Source: Janthinobacterium sp051380735 (GTDB lineage Bacteria > Pseudomonadota > Gammaproteobacteria > Burkholderiales > Burkholderiaceae_D). From it: a stretch of 64,000 nt of DNA. This document shows positions 34,893-44,932 of the stretch, piece by piece (position 1 is the stretch's first letter; the number at the start of each line of letters is the position of its first letter). The position numbers and the translations under genes were made by a program. The notes below the pieces were generated by a model, which was given only the letters and a program-made list of their open reading frames with translations, did no database searches and was not told the origin of the DNA. The stretch covers positions 248,001-312,000 of the forward strand of contig NZ_JBNYXQ010000006.1 of the NCBI RefSeq assembly GCF_051380735.1, in the 5' to 3' direction.

Positions 34893-35942
34893 ATGCAAAT
34901 GAAGCAAATGTTCAAATTTATCGTCGTGGGTGCTTCGGCAGCGATGGCATTTTCTTCCGCTTCCGTCATGGCGGCAGATATGACAGGTGCTGGTGCAACC
35001 TTCCCGTACCCGATCTACGCCAAATGGGCCGAGACCTACAAAGCCAGTACCGGCAACGGCCTGAACTATCAATCCGTGGGTTCCGGCGCAGGCATCAAGC
35101 AAATCAAGGCCAAGACGGTTGAATTCGGCGCGTCCGACATGCCATTGAAAGCAGAAGAGCTGGAAGAAGCCGGCCTGATGCAGTTCCCGGCCATCATGGG
35201 CGGCGTGGTCACCATCGTCAACCTGGACGGCGTGAAACCTGGCCAGCTGAAAATGACCGGCAAGGTTGTTGCCGACATCTACCTGGGCAAGATCACCAAA
35301 TGGAGCGCGCCGGAAATCGCTGCGCTGAACAGCGGCGTCAAGCTGCCGGATACCGAAATCACCGTGGTGCACCGCGCCGACGGTTCGGGCACGTCCTTCC
35401 TGTTCACCGACTTCCTGTCGAAAACCAATCCGGAATTCAAATCGAAAATCGGTGCTGGCACGGCCGTGAAATGGGCAGTGGGCGTGGGCGGCAAGGGTAA
35501 CGAAGGCGTCGCCGCCAATGTGCAGCGTATCAAGGGCGCCATCGGCTACGTCGAGTGGGCGTATGCCAAGAAAAACAATATGTCGCACACCCAGCTGCAA
35601 AACAAGGACGGCAACTTCCTGCAGCCTGACGACGAAAACTTCAAGGCAGCTGCTGCCTCGGCACCATGGACCCAGACCCCAGGCTTCGGCGTGGTACTGA
35701 CCGACCAAGCTGGCAAGAACAGCTGGCCGATCACCGGCGTGTCGTTCATCCTGATGCACAAAGTGCAAGCCGATGCCGCCAAGGCCAAGGAAGTGCTGAA
35801 GTTCTTCGACTGGGCCTACAAAAACGGTGGCCCCGCTGCCGTGGAACTGGACTACGTGCCGATGCCGGCATCGGTCGTGAAACTGGTGCAGGAATCGTGG
35901 AAAGCCAACCTGAAAGATGCATCGGGCAAAGCGATCTACTAA
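34893..35942 (+). CDS. pstS: Phosphate ABC transporter substrate-binding protein PstS
   Basis: A 349-residue periplasmic phosphate-binding protein. GAGGA lies 7 nt before the ATG. The signal peptide (about 1-25) ends SSASVMAA. The mature protein starts with DMTGAGATFPYPIYAKWAE, the family's opening. Phosphate-binding segments are visible: GSGAGIKQI, GASDMPL and HRADGSGTSFLFTDFL. First gene of the pst-pho operon, behind a near-consensus Pho box. Confidence 0.97.
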   Translation: MQMKQMFKFIVVGASAAMAFSSASVMAADMTGAGATFPYPIYAKWAETYKASTGNGLNYQSVGSGAGIKQIKAKTVEFGASDMPLKAEELEEAGLMQFPAIMGGVVTIVNLDGVKPGQLKMTGKVVADIYLGKITKWSAPEIAALNSGVKLPDTEITVVHRADGSGTSFLFTDFLSKTNPEFKSKIGAGTAVKWAVGVGGKGNEGVAANVQRIKGAIGYVEWAYAKKNNMSHTQLQNKDGNFLQPDDENFKAAAASAPWTQTPGFGVVLTDQAGKNSWPITGVSFILMHKVQADAAKAKEVLKFFDWAYKNGGPAAVELDYVPMPASVVKLVQESWKANLKDASGKAIY

Positions 35943-35969
35943 TCAGACAGCTTTAACCTAAAGTCCCTT

Positions 35970-36047
35970 CCTTGCTACGCCGCGCCCTGCGGCGCAGCAG
36001 GGAGTTAGCCAGGGCCGCCCGCCTCCACGGCAGGCGCTCCCGGCTAA
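35970..36047 (+). promoter_or_regulatory. Two hairpins between pstS and pstC
   Basis: The 160-bp gap holds a 14-bp stem with one mismatch and a 5-nt loop (35970-36002), then a second inverted repeat (TTAGCC...GGCTAA, 36005-36047). Neither has a T-run. They could partly stop transcription or protect the pstS 3' end, giving more PstS than channel subunits. Confidence 0.6.
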
Positions 36048-36102
36048 ACGAGTCAAAACAGTCATCGAGCTGTACCGTCAGTACCACCACACTTGGCCCC
36101 AT

Positions 36103-37122
36103 ATGAGCGCACAATCTACCTCTTCCACGATCCCCATGTCAGGCGGCAGCATGACCGAGTCCATCAGTCACACAGCAATGATGTCGGTGATGCGCAAGCA
36201 GCGCATCCAGGACTTTTTATTCCACAAGGTGACGATGCTGTTCGCCATGTCGGTACTGGTGGTGCTGGTTGGCATCATCATTTCGCTGATCCTCGAATCC
36301 ATACCGGCCTTCAAGACCTTCGGCCTGCACTTTATCGTGTCGGCCGAATGGGACCCGGTCAATGACCAGTACGGCGCCCTGATACCCATCATTGGTACTT
36401 TGGTGACCTCCGTGATTGCCTTGCTGATCGCCTTTCCCGTCAGCTTCGGCATCGCCCTGTTCCTGACGGAAATCTGCCCGGCCTGGCTGCGCCGCCCGCT
36501 GGGCACGGCCGTCGAGCTGCTGGCCGGCGTGCCATCGATTATCTATGGCATCTGGGGCCTGTTCGTGTTCGCCCCCTTGTTTGCCGACCACGTACAGCCG
36601 GTGCTCAAAGCCACGCTGGGCAATCTGCCGATCATCGGTTCGCTGTTCAGCGGCCCGATGATGGGCATCGGCCTGCTGACGGCCGGCCTGGTGCTGGCCA
36701 TCATGATTATCCCGTTCATCGCGTCGGTCATGCGCGACGTGTTCGAGATCGTGCCGGCCGTATTGAAGGAATCGGCCTATGGCCTCGGTTGCACGCGTTG
36801 GGAAGTGGTGCGCAAGATCGTGCTGCCTTACACCAAGACCGGCGTGGTCGGCGGCGTCATGCTGGGCCTGGGCCGTGCACTGGGCGAGACCATGGCCGTC
36901 ACCTTCGTGATCGGTAACGCCAACAAGCTGTCGTGGTCGCTGTTTGCCGCCGGTAACAGCATCACCTCCTTGCTGGCCAATGAATTCGGCGAAGCACAAT
37001 CGGCACTGCATGTGTCGTCGCTGTTCTCGCTGGCACTGATCCTGTTTGTCATCACCTTTATCGTCCTGTCCGCCGCCAAGCTGATGCTGGCCGGCATGTC
37101 CCGCAAAGAAGGCACAAAATGA
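36103..37122 (+). CDS. pstC: Phosphate ABC transporter permease PstC
   Basis: A 339-residue inner-membrane permease with about six transmembrane helices after a polar N-terminus of about 45 residues. The permease EAA-type loop is ESAYGLGCTRWEVVRKIVLP, followed by GVMLGLGRALGETMAVTFVIG. It forms the phosphate channel with PstA. The ATG at 36103 lacks a ribosome-binding site; an in-frame ATG at 36151 has AGGCGG close by and may be the true start. Overlaps pstA by 4 bp. Confidence 0.95.
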   Translation: MSAQSTSSTIPMSGGSMTESISHTAMMSVMRKQRIQDFLFHKVTMLFAMSVLVVLVGIIISLILESIPAFKTFGLHFIVSAEWDPVNDQYGALIPIIGTLVTSVIALLIAFPVSFGIALFLTEICPAWLRRPLGTAVELLAGVPSIIYGIWGLFVFAPLFADHVQPVLKATLGNLPIIGSLFSGPMMGIGLLTAGLVLAIMIIPFIASVMRDVFEIVPAVLKESAYGLGCTRWEVVRKIVLPYTKTGVVGGVMLGLGRALGETMAVTFVIGNANKLSWSLFAAGNSITSLLANEFGEAQSALHVSSLFSLALILFVITFIVLSAAKLMLAGMSRKEGTK

Positions 37123-38006
37123 GCCAAGTTAGCACTCTCGACGTACCGGCCAAGCCGGCCATGAACCCGGTCTACCGCAAGCGCCTGCTGATGCACCGCG
37201 TCGGCATCGCCCTGTCGGTGGCCGCCATGGTCCTGGGCCTGACGGTGCTGGTATGGATACTGATCACCCTCATAATCAAGGGTTTCGGCGCACTGTCGAT
37301 CGACATGTTCACCAATACCACGCCGGCTCCCGGCAGCGAAGGTGGCGGCCTGATCAATGCCATCGTAGGCAGCGGCCTGATGGTCGGCCTGGCAACCCTG
37401 GTCAGCACCCCGATCGGCATCTTTGCCGGCATCTACCTGGCCGAATACGGCGAAGAAAACAAGCTGGCGCAAGTGACGCGTTTCGTCACCGACATCATGC
37501 TGTCGGCGCCATCGATCGTCATCGGCCTGTTTGTCTACGCCTTGTATGTGGCGCATGTAAAACATTTCTCGGGTTACGCTGGCGCCATTGCGCTGTCGCT
37601 GATCGCCGTGCCGGTCGTTGTGCGCACCACCGACAATATGCTGCGCCTGGTGCCGAACAGCCTGCTCGAAGCTGCCTTTGCCCTCGGTGCGCCGCGCTGG
37701 AAGGTCGCTACCCTGGTACGCCTGCGTGCGGTAAAAGCCGGCGTGATCACTGGCGTGCTGCTGGCCCTGGCCCGTATCGCCGGCGAAACCGCGCCGCTGC
37801 TGTTCACGGCGCTGAACAACCAGTTCCAGAGCTTCAACATGAACGCGCCGATGGCCAACCTGCCGTCCGTGATTGCCTCGTTCGCCATGAGCCCGTACGA
37901 CAACTGGCGCTCGCTGGCCTGGGGTGGCGCACTGTTGATCACCTTCAGCGTACTGGCCCTGAATATCCTGTCGCGTACCGTGTTCAGCCAAAAAGTCCCT
38001 AATTAA
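37119..38006 (+). CDS. pstA: Phosphate ABC transporter permease PstA
   Basis: A 295-residue permease, partner of PstC, with about six transmembrane helices. The family segments are FAGIYLAEYGEENKLAQVTRF, SAPSIVIGLFVYAL, and the coupling loop EAAFALGAPRWKVATLVRL. ALARIAGETAPLLFTALNNQF follows. The start codon overlaps the pstC stop (ATGA), so translation is coupled. Confidence 0.96.
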   Translation: MSQVSTLDVPAKPAMNPVYRKRLLMHRVGIALSVAAMVLGLTVLVWILITLIIKGFGALSIDMFTNTTPAPGSEGGGLINAIVGSGLMVGLATLVSTPIGIFAGIYLAEYGEENKLAQVTRFVTDIMLSAPSIVIGLFVYALYVAHVKHFSGYAGAIALSLIAVPVVVRTTDNMLRLVPNSLLEAAFALGAPRWKVATLVRLRAVKAGVITGVLLALARIAGETAPLLFTALNNQFQSFNMNAPMANLPSVIASFAMSPYDNWRSLAWGGALLITFSVLALNILSRTVFSQKVPN

Positions 38007-38035
38007 TCTTGCAGCTCAAAAAGCAAAGCGAACTC

Positions 38036-38830
38036 ATGAATACCCAATTGAATCCTGGCCAGGAACTGGCGCCAAAAAAGAAAACCATCGAGATTACGGG
38101 CCTGAACTTTTTTTACGGTAAGACCCAGAGCCTGCACAATGTCAATCTCGACATCCATGAAAAGAAGGTCACGGCCTTTATCGGCCCGTCGGGATGCGGC
38201 AAGTCGACCCTGCTGCGCACGCTGAACCGCATGTATGACCTGTATCCTGGCCAGCGCGCCGAAGGCTCGATCCTGTACCGCGGCCGCAATGTGCTCGACG
38301 CCGACCAGGACGTCAACATGCTGCGCGCCAAGGTCGGCATGGTGTTCCAGAAGCCGACGCCATTCCCGATGTCGGTCTACGACAATATCGCTTTCGGCGT
38401 GCGCCTGTATGAAGACCTGTCGAAAGGCGAGATGGACGAGCGCGTCGAATGGGCCCTGAAAAAGGCCGCGCTGTGGGGTGAAGTCAAGGACAAGCTGACC
38501 AAAAGCGGCCTGTCACTGTCGGGCGGCCAGCAGCAGCGTCTGTGCATCGCGCGCGGCGTGGCGGTGAAACCGGATGTGCTGCTGCTCGACGAGCCGACCT
38601 CGGCGCTGGACCCGATCTCGACCTCGAAGGTGGAAGAACTGATCAGCGAACTGAAACAGGACTACACGATCGCCATCGTGACCCATAATATGCAGCAGGC
38701 GGCGCGCTGCTCGGATTACACGGCCTATATGTATTTGGGCGAGCTGGTGGAATTCGGCGAGACGGACCAGATATTCATGAATCCTGCCCGCAAGGAAACC
38801 CAGGATTACATTACCGGCCGCTTCGGCTGA
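38036..38830 (+). CDS. pstB: Phosphate ABC transporter ATPase PstB
   Basis: A 264-residue ABC ATPase starting at the ATG at 38036, 29 bp past pstA; an in-frame TTG at 38009 is less likely. Walker A is GPSGCGKST (about 51-59), the Q-loop VFQKPTPFPMSVYDN is typical of PstB, the signature is LSGGQQQR and Walker B is LLLDEPTSALD. The switch His is in VTHNMQQA. The GPSGCGKST motif and the MSVYDN segment separate it from other importers' ATPases. Confidence 0.97.
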   Translation: MNTQLNPGQELAPKKKTIEITGLNFFYGKTQSLHNVNLDIHEKKVTAFIGPSGCGKSTLLRTLNRMYDLYPGQRAEGSILYRGRNVLDADQDVNMLRAKVGMVFQKPTPFPMSVYDNIAFGVRLYEDLSKGEMDERVEWALKKAALWGEVKDKLTKSGLSLSGGQQQRLCIARGVAVKPDVLLLDEPTSALDPISTSKVEELISELKQDYTIAIVTHNMQQAARCSDYTAYMYLGELVEFGETDQIFMNPARKETQDYITGRFG

Positions 38831-38885
38831 GTCGCCCCGCAAGCGGCATACCGGCATACCCCTACTGAACACGGAGACAGACAGC

Positions 38886-39596
38886 ATGTTAGGCGAACAT
38901 TCATCCAAGCAATACGACAACGAACTCGAAGCGATCCGCTCGAAAGTGCTCCTGATGGGCGGCATCGTTGAAACCCAGTTCCTCGATGCGATGACCTGCT
39001 TTCGCATCGGCAATCCGGAGCGCGCCGACCGCGTGATGCGCGAGGACGACGTCGTCAACCAGCTCGAAGTGTCGCTCGACGACGCTTGCAGCCATCTGAT
39101 CGTGCGCCGCCAGCCGACCGCCAACGATCTGCGCACCATCATGGCCACCATCAAGATCATTACCGATCTCGAGCGCGTGGGCGATGAAGCGACCAAGATC
39201 GCCCGCGTGGCGAAGAATTTGCACCAGCGCGGCAACGGTGTCGTCAATCATTACGAGATGGTGCGTGGCATCGCCAACACGGCCACTGACATGCTGCATG
39301 ACGCGCTCGACGCGTTCGCGCGCAACGATGGCAAGCAGGCTCTGGCATTGATCGCCCAGGACGCCATCATCGATCATGAATTCCGCTCTATCATGCGCAA
39401 CCTGATTACGTTTATGATGGAAGACCCACGCACTATTTCGGCGGCGCTCGATACCCTGTGGGTGGCCAAGGCCATCGAACGGATCGGCGACCATGCGAAA
39501 AACATCGCGGAATACGTCATTTACGTGGTGGACGGCAAGGATATCCGCCACACCAAATCGTCTGCCCCTGCCATTTCCGAGGAGCTCCCTGAGTAA
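38886..39596 (+). CDS. phoU: Phosphate signalling protein PhoU
   Basis: A 236-residue, all-helical PhoU with its two three-helix repeats. The metal-binding type motifs are TDLERVGDEATKIA in the first repeat and KAIERIGDHAKNIAEYV in the second. PhoU links the PstSCAB transporter to PhoR and keeps the kinase off when phosphate is plentiful. It follows pstB by 55 bp and precedes phoB by 5 bp. Confidence 0.97.
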   Translation: MLGEHSSKQYDNELEAIRSKVLLMGGIVETQFLDAMTCFRIGNPERADRVMREDDVVNQLEVSLDDACSHLIVRRQPTANDLRTIMATIKIITDLERVGDEATKIARVAKNLHQRGNGVVNHYEMVRGIANTATDMLHDALDAFARNDGKQALALIAQDAIIDHEFRSIMRNLITFMMEDPRTISAALDTLWVAKAIERIGDHAKNIAEYVIYVVDGKDIRHTKSSAPAISEELPE

Positions 39597-39601
39597 GATT
39601 T

Positions 39602-40291
<690 letters not shown>

Positions 40292-40301
40292 AGCCTGTCT
40301 T

Positions 40302-41615
40302 ATGAATCCGAAATTGCTGTTCTGGGTGCCTGCCGCGCTGCGCATGGCGCTGGCGCTGGTGGGCGTGGGCGTGGTGTGGTATCTGTTCGGCGCCACCTAC
40401 GCGCTGGGCATCGCCTTTGTGCTGATGGCGATGATGGTGTTCGTGCAGCTGTCGTATCTGTTCCAGCTCAGTAACTGGCTGGACAATCCGGAAAGCGCCA
40501 GGCTGCCCGATGGCTGGGGCGCCTGGACCAGTATTTTCGCGCGCCTGTACCGCATGCGCCGCGACGATGAAAAGAACCAGACCGAACTGACCGAATGGCT
40601 GGCACGTTTTCGCCAGGCCATGCATCTGCTGCCCGACGGCGTGGTCATCATGGACGATGTGCTGTTCCTTGAATGGTGCAATCCGGCCGCCGAGAAACAC
40701 CTGGGCCTGACGCATGAGCGCGACAAGGGCATGCGCGTCACCAATCTGATCCGCAGCCCCGAGTTCATGGATTACATCATCCTCGGCCGCTACGACCAGC
40801 CATTGACGATCACTTTCCGCAACCGCAAGCTGATCGTGCAGATCATTCCGTTCGAGAACCGCCGCCAGATCCTGGTTACACATGACGTGACGGAAACTGA
40901 ACGCCTGGAATGCATGCGGCGCGACTTTATCGCCAACGCCTCGCACGAACTGCGCACGCCGCTGACGGTGATCGTGGGCTTCCTGGAAATTGCCACCGAG
41001 CTCGATCTGGACGCCACCACGCGCGCCGCCCATATCAAGCTGATGACGGAGCAGGGCCACCGCATGCAGCACCTGATCGAAGACATGCTGACCCTGTCGC
41101 GCCTGGAATCGGTCGACTACCCGCTGCGCCCCGAGCCGGTGGACGTCAAGAAGCTGATGCAGCAGGTGGCGCGCGATGCGAAAGCTTTGTCGGGCGGCAA
41201 GCATGACATCAAGCTGGAATACAAAGGGCCGGACGTGCTGGGCAGTTATGACGAGCTGTACAGCGCCTTTGGCAACCTGGCCTCGAACGCCGTGCGCTAC
41301 ACGCCAGCCGGCGGCACCATCACCTTGCGCTGGCAGGACGGCCCGGCCGGTCCGCAGTTCATTGCGCAAGATACCGGCATCGGCATCAGCCAGGAGCATA
41401 TTTCGCGCCTGACCGAGCGCTTCTACCGCGTCGACAAGAGCCGCTCGCGCGAAACCCAGGGCACGGGCCTGGGCCTGGCCATCGTCAAGCACGTGCTGTT
41501 ACGTCACAGCAGCACCCTGGCGATCCAGTCCGCTACCGACAAGGGCAGCAGTTTTATCGTCAGCATGCCCAAGTCGGTTGTCAGTCCGCTGCAGGGAGAG
41601 TTGCTGGGCAAGTAG
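40302..41615 (+). CDS. phoR: Phosphate regulon sensor kinase PhoR
   Basis: A 437-residue histidine kinase. Two N-terminal transmembrane helices (about 5-55) have almost no periplasmic loop, as in E. coli PhoR, which senses phosphate through PstSCAB/PhoU rather than directly. A PAS domain (about 95-200) follows, then the phospho-acceptor His in FIANASHELRTPL (about 216) and the ATPase domain with N-box and GTGLGLAIVKHVL. The ATG at 40302 is chosen; an upstream in-frame codon at 40266 would overlap phoB. Confidence 0.96.
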   Translation: MNPKLLFWVPAALRMALALVGVGVVWYLFGATYALGIAFVLMAMMVFVQLSYLFQLSNWLDNPESARLPDGWGAWTSIFARLYRMRRDDEKNQTELTEWLARFRQAMHLLPDGVVIMDDVLFLEWCNPAAEKHLGLTHERDKGMRVTNLIRSPEFMDYIILGRYDQPLTITFRNRKLIVQIIPFENRRQILVTHDVTETERLECMRRDFIANASHELRTPLTVIVGFLEIATELDLDATTRAAHIKLMTEQGHRMQHLIEDMLTLSRLESVDYPLRPEPVDVKKLMQQVARDAKALSGGKHDIKLEYKGPDVLGSYDELYSAFGNLASNAVRYTPAGGTITLRWQDGPAGPQFIAQDTGIGISQEHISRLTERFYRVDKSRSRETQGTGLGLAIVKHVLLRHSSTLAIQSATDKGSSFIVSMPKSVVSPLQGELLGK

Positions 41616-41647
41616 GGAAGTCCGGGCAAAAGTCGTTAAAATCAGCA

Positions 41648-42853
41648 ATGACCTTACCAATTGCTACACCTGTCTCTTTTCGCCATGCCAGCGCCCAGCA
41701 ACTTGCGCAGGCATTGAGTGCGGCGCGCCGGCATACGCTGGCGCTGTTCGAGCGCTATGCGCAGGCTGGCTACGACGTGGCCGCGCGCCTGCCGCAAGAA
41801 CCGCATCTGCTTCCACCGCTGTGGCAACTGGGCAATATCGCCTGGTTTGCCGAGTGGTTCATCCTGCGCGAAGCACCCTCCAGCCATCCGCTTGATGCCG
41901 TCTGCAACGGCTTGCTGACCCTGGGCGACGACCTGTTCGACGCCAATATGGTGGCGCACAGCGCGCGCTGGACGCGGGAACTGCCGGCTACCGGCGCGGT
42001 CAGGATGTATGCCCGTGAAGTGCTGGACCGCGTGCTCGACAAATTGTCGCGCGTGGCCAATCGCGACAGCGACCTGTATCCGTACCGTCTGGCGCTGGCC
42101 CATGAAGATATGTGCGGCGAAGCCATGCTGGCCGGCTTGCAGTGGCTGGGCCTGGAGGCGCCCGCCATTCTGCTCGACTGCCGCCCGGTGGCGACCAGCG
42201 GCGGCCAGAACGCTTTTCCCGGCGCCAGCATCGAGCTGGGCTCGCCGCGCGGCGCCGGCTTTGCGTTTGACAATGAATCGCCGCCGCAAGCGTGTTATGT
42301 GCCGCCGTTTGCCATCGACAGCACGCCCGTCACGAACGCCCAGTTTGCCGACTTCGTGCTCGACGGCGGCTACCAGAACCGCCAGTTCTGGAGCGCGGCC
42401 GGCAGCGCCTGGCTGATGCGCCAGGAGCGTTCCTCGCCCTTGTACTGGCAACGCGACGCGCTGCATTGGCGCACTCTTCGTTTCGGCCAGCCGGCCATCT
42501 TGCCGCCGCAGGAAGCCGTGCGCCACATCAATCTGTACGAGGCGCAGGCATATTGCGCCTGGATCGGGCGCCGCCTGCCGACCGAGGCCGAATGGGAGTA
42601 TGCTGCGGTGTCCGGCCACCCGCTGTTTCAGTGGGGCCAGGTATGGGAATGGACGGCGACGCCGTTCGAGCCGTATCCGGGTTTCGTACCCGATGCCTGG
42701 CGCGAATACTCCGCGCCACACTTCATGCACCGCCAGGTTTTGCGCGGCGCCTCGTTTGCCACGCCGCCGCGGCTGTTCTCGCCGCGCATGCGCGCCTTCC
42801 AGGCGCCGGAACGCGGCCAGGGGTTTACCGGCCTGCGCACCTGTTCCTGGTAA
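41648..42853 (+). CDS. EgtB/SenA-like nonheme-iron enzyme homologue with altered ligand positions
   Basis: A 401-residue protein with a DinB-like helical N-terminal domain and a C-terminal FGE-sulfatase domain (YVPPFAIDSTPVTNAQFADFVLDGGY; RRLPTEAEWEYAA; QVWEWTATPF; ending GFTGLRTCSW). This layout is that of ergothioneine synthase EgtB and selenoneine synthase SenA, which join a sulfur or selenium donor to hercynine using Fe(II). In EgtB the iron is held by one His in an HxxW-type helix and two in HExxH. Here these positions read N63 (WQLGNIAWFAEW), H152 and C156 (HEDMC). No senB, senC or egtD-like gene is adjacent. It follows phoR by 32 bp. Confidence 0.75.
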   Translation: MTLPIATPVSFRHASAQQLAQALSAARRHTLALFERYAQAGYDVAARLPQEPHLLPPLWQLGNIAWFAEWFILREAPSSHPLDAVCNGLLTLGDDLFDANMVAHSARWTRELPATGAVRMYAREVLDRVLDKLSRVANRDSDLYPYRLALAHEDMCGEAMLAGLQWLGLEAPAILLDCRPVATSGGQNAFPGASIELGSPRGAGFAFDNESPPQACYVPPFAIDSTPVTNAQFADFVLDGGYQNRQFWSAAGSAWLMRQERSSPLYWQRDALHWRTLRFGQPAILPPQEAVRHINLYEAQAYCAWIGRRLPTEAEWEYAAVSGHPLFQWGQVWEWTATPFEPYPGFVPDAWREYSAPHFMHRQVLRGASFATPPRLFSPRMRAFQAPERGQGFTGLRTCSW

Positions 42854-42892
42854 GGCTCACGCCAGCCAGCACACCATCACACAGGATTTGTT

Positions 42893-44827
42893 TTGAGTAT
42901 AGATAACGCCGCACAATTTGTTCCCAAGCGCATCACGCCCACGCCCGAGCAACTGGCGATCCAGACGTCGCAAAAAAAAGTCGTGCTGATCGACGCCAAC
43001 GCAGGTGCCGCAAAAACCACCACCCTGGCCCTGCGCCTGGCCGAAGCGCTGCACCGGGGCCGTCCGCCCGAGTGCATGCTGGCGCTGGTATTTACGGAAG
43101 CGGCGCGGGTGGCGCTGCGCCAGCGCCTGCTGGAAGTGGGCGTGCCGCTGGGCGTGGTCAAACGCTTGACCATCGACACCTTCGACACCTTCGCCGCCAG
43201 GGTGCTGGGCCAGCTCGAGGGCGTGCAGGTGGCAAGCCTGTGCAGCGACGAAGAGCTGCGGCCGGTGGCCTGGAAAGCGCTGGAGGTGGTGTCCGAGAAA
43301 TATGCCCACCGCTACCCGCTGGAAATCAATACCACCAATGCGGCAATTGCCGAGTTCCTCAAGCTGCAACTGCGCACCAAGGCCAGGCTGGACTTTGACG
43401 CGCCCGACTTCGACGGCAATTCGCTGGAAGACAAGCTGGAGATGCTGGGCATGTCGCGTACGCACTATCTGTGGCTGCGCGAATACGAGGGCTTGCGCGG
43501 CGCCGATACGGGCGAGATTCAGTTCCGCGCGCCGTTCGACGCCACGTATGACCTGGTGCGCATGCTATGCGACGACGAACCGCTGCGCCAGCAATTGCCG
43601 GCCTACCAGATTATTGTCGCCGATGAATTGCATGACCTGAATGAAGCGTCGTTCCGCCTCTTGACCATGCTGATACGGCGCGGCAATGCCTTTTTCTGCG
43701 GCGCCGGCGACAAGGACCAGGTGATCTATACCTGGTCGGGCGCCGACCACCGCTTCCTGCGCCAGCGCTTCGAACAGGAGTTTCCGTCCTTGCAGCGCAT
43801 GCCGCTGACGGCGTCCTACCGCTATGGCACCGAGCTGGCGCAAGCCGTCGGTACGTTGAAGAACAAGCCCAGCGTGTCGGCCCTGACGCGCGGCACGCCG
43901 GTCGAGGTGCTGTACTACGACCATGCCCAGCCGCAAGCTTGCTGTGCCCAGCTGATCGCCGCGCTCGAGCACGCGCATGCGGGCACCACCGCGATTTTGC
44001 TGCGCGACCGTGACCAGGCGATACGCGTGGAAACGGCGCTGTTCCAGAGCGGCATCGCCTATGGTTTGGTCGACATGAACAGCTATCTGTTGAACCAGGA
44101 AGTGCTGATGCTGCGCGGCATGGTTGCGATTGCCCGCATGGACTTGTATGCGATCAAGAGCGGCCCGCGCCGTGGCGAGATACTCGAAGCGCTGGTGGCG
44201 TTTGCGGAAATCCCGTTTACGCGCGCGCAATTGCAGCAAGCCAAGGCCGATGTGGCCAGCTATCCGGAGTTGCTGGAAGGCTTTCTGACCAACCAGCTGG
44301 CCAAGTCGGTCAACCAGGACAAGGCAGCCCTGACCCTCGCCGCCGTCGAGTACCTGCGTGCGCAGCCTGCCGACGCGCCAGCCGGCCCCGCCTTGCAGCA
44401 GGTGTTTGCCATGCTGCAACTGGAACAGACGGCGCGCCGCATCTATGTCGATCCGGCCCAGGCGCGCGTGGTGGCGCGCTCGTTGCACGGCTTTATTGCC
44501 GTCTGCACGGAAGCGGGCGTGGCCTTGCAAGGTTTCGCCGGCTGGCTGGGGGAGATGGAAGAGGCGGTGACGGTATCGAGCGGCAAGGCCAAGCTGGTCA
44601 TCGCCTGCATCGACCAGATCAAGGGACTGGAATACAACCACGTGATCCTGCCGTATCTGGCGGTCGATGAATTCCCTCGCAGCAAAACCGATCCGCTGGA
44701 AGAAGAAAACCGCTTTTATGTGGCCGCCACCCGCGCGCGGGACCGCCTTACGCTGTTAACGCCGCAAGACCCCGCGTATCAAAGCCGTTATATTGCCGTG
44801 CTGCCGCCTGGCAAGGGCAAACGCTGA
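42893..44827 (+). CDS. UvrD/Rep-type DNA helicase
   Basis: A 644-residue superfamily 1 helicase. The start is TTG at 42893 with AGGA upstream. Walker A is ANAGAAKTTT (about 35-44), where the Gly before the Lys is Ala. Other motifs are VFTEAARVALRQRL (Ia), VADELHDLNEASFRLL (II), GDKDQVIYTWSGADHRFL (III), TASYRYG (IV), DQIKGLEYNHVILP (V) and FYVAATRARDRLTLL (VI). It is about 100 residues shorter than UvrD or PcrA, so some accessory domains are reduced. Likely role: DNA unwinding in repair or recombination. Confidence 0.85.
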   Translation: MSIDNAAQFVPKRITPTPEQLAIQTSQKKVVLIDANAGAAKTTTLALRLAEALHRGRPPECMLALVFTEAARVALRQRLLEVGVPLGVVKRLTIDTFDTFAARVLGQLEGVQVASLCSDEELRPVAWKALEVVSEKYAHRYPLEINTTNAAIAEFLKLQLRTKARLDFDAPDFDGNSLEDKLEMLGMSRTHYLWLREYEGLRGADTGEIQFRAPFDATYDLVRMLCDDEPLRQQLPAYQIIVADELHDLNEASFRLLTMLIRRGNAFFCGAGDKDQVIYTWSGADHRFLRQRFEQEFPSLQRMPLTASYRYGTELAQAVGTLKNKPSVSALTRGTPVEVLYYDHAQPQACCAQLIAALEHAHAGTTAILLRDRDQAIRVETALFQSGIAYGLVDMNSYLLNQEVLMLRGMVAIARMDLYAIKSGPRRGEILEALVAFAEIPFTRAQLQQAKADVASYPELLEGFLTNQLAKSVNQDKAALTLAAVEYLRAQPADAPAGPALQQVFAMLQLEQTARRIYVDPAQARVVARSLHGFIAVCTEAGVALQGFAGWLGEMEEAVTVSSGKAKLVIACIDQIKGLEYNHVILPYLAVDEFPRSKTDPLEEENRFYVAATRARDRLTLLTPQDPAYQSRYIAVLPPGKGKR

Positions 44828-44932
44828 TTGTTGCCTGGCCTGCATAAATCATTTGCCATGGCCACGCTGTTTGCGCAACAGCAAACGGCGCATACTCTTT
44901 GGCTGTGATTGACAGCAAACAAGGAGCAAACC

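Noticed and set aside
36828..37991. Minus-strand frame opposite pstC/pstA
   Set aside because: Highly polar, repetitive Gln/His/Asp product; an antisense of membrane-helix codons.
41648..42853. Naming the gene senA and calling a selenoneine operon
   Set aside because: No senB or senC-like gene is adjacent and the iron-ligand positions look altered, so the specific name is not supported.
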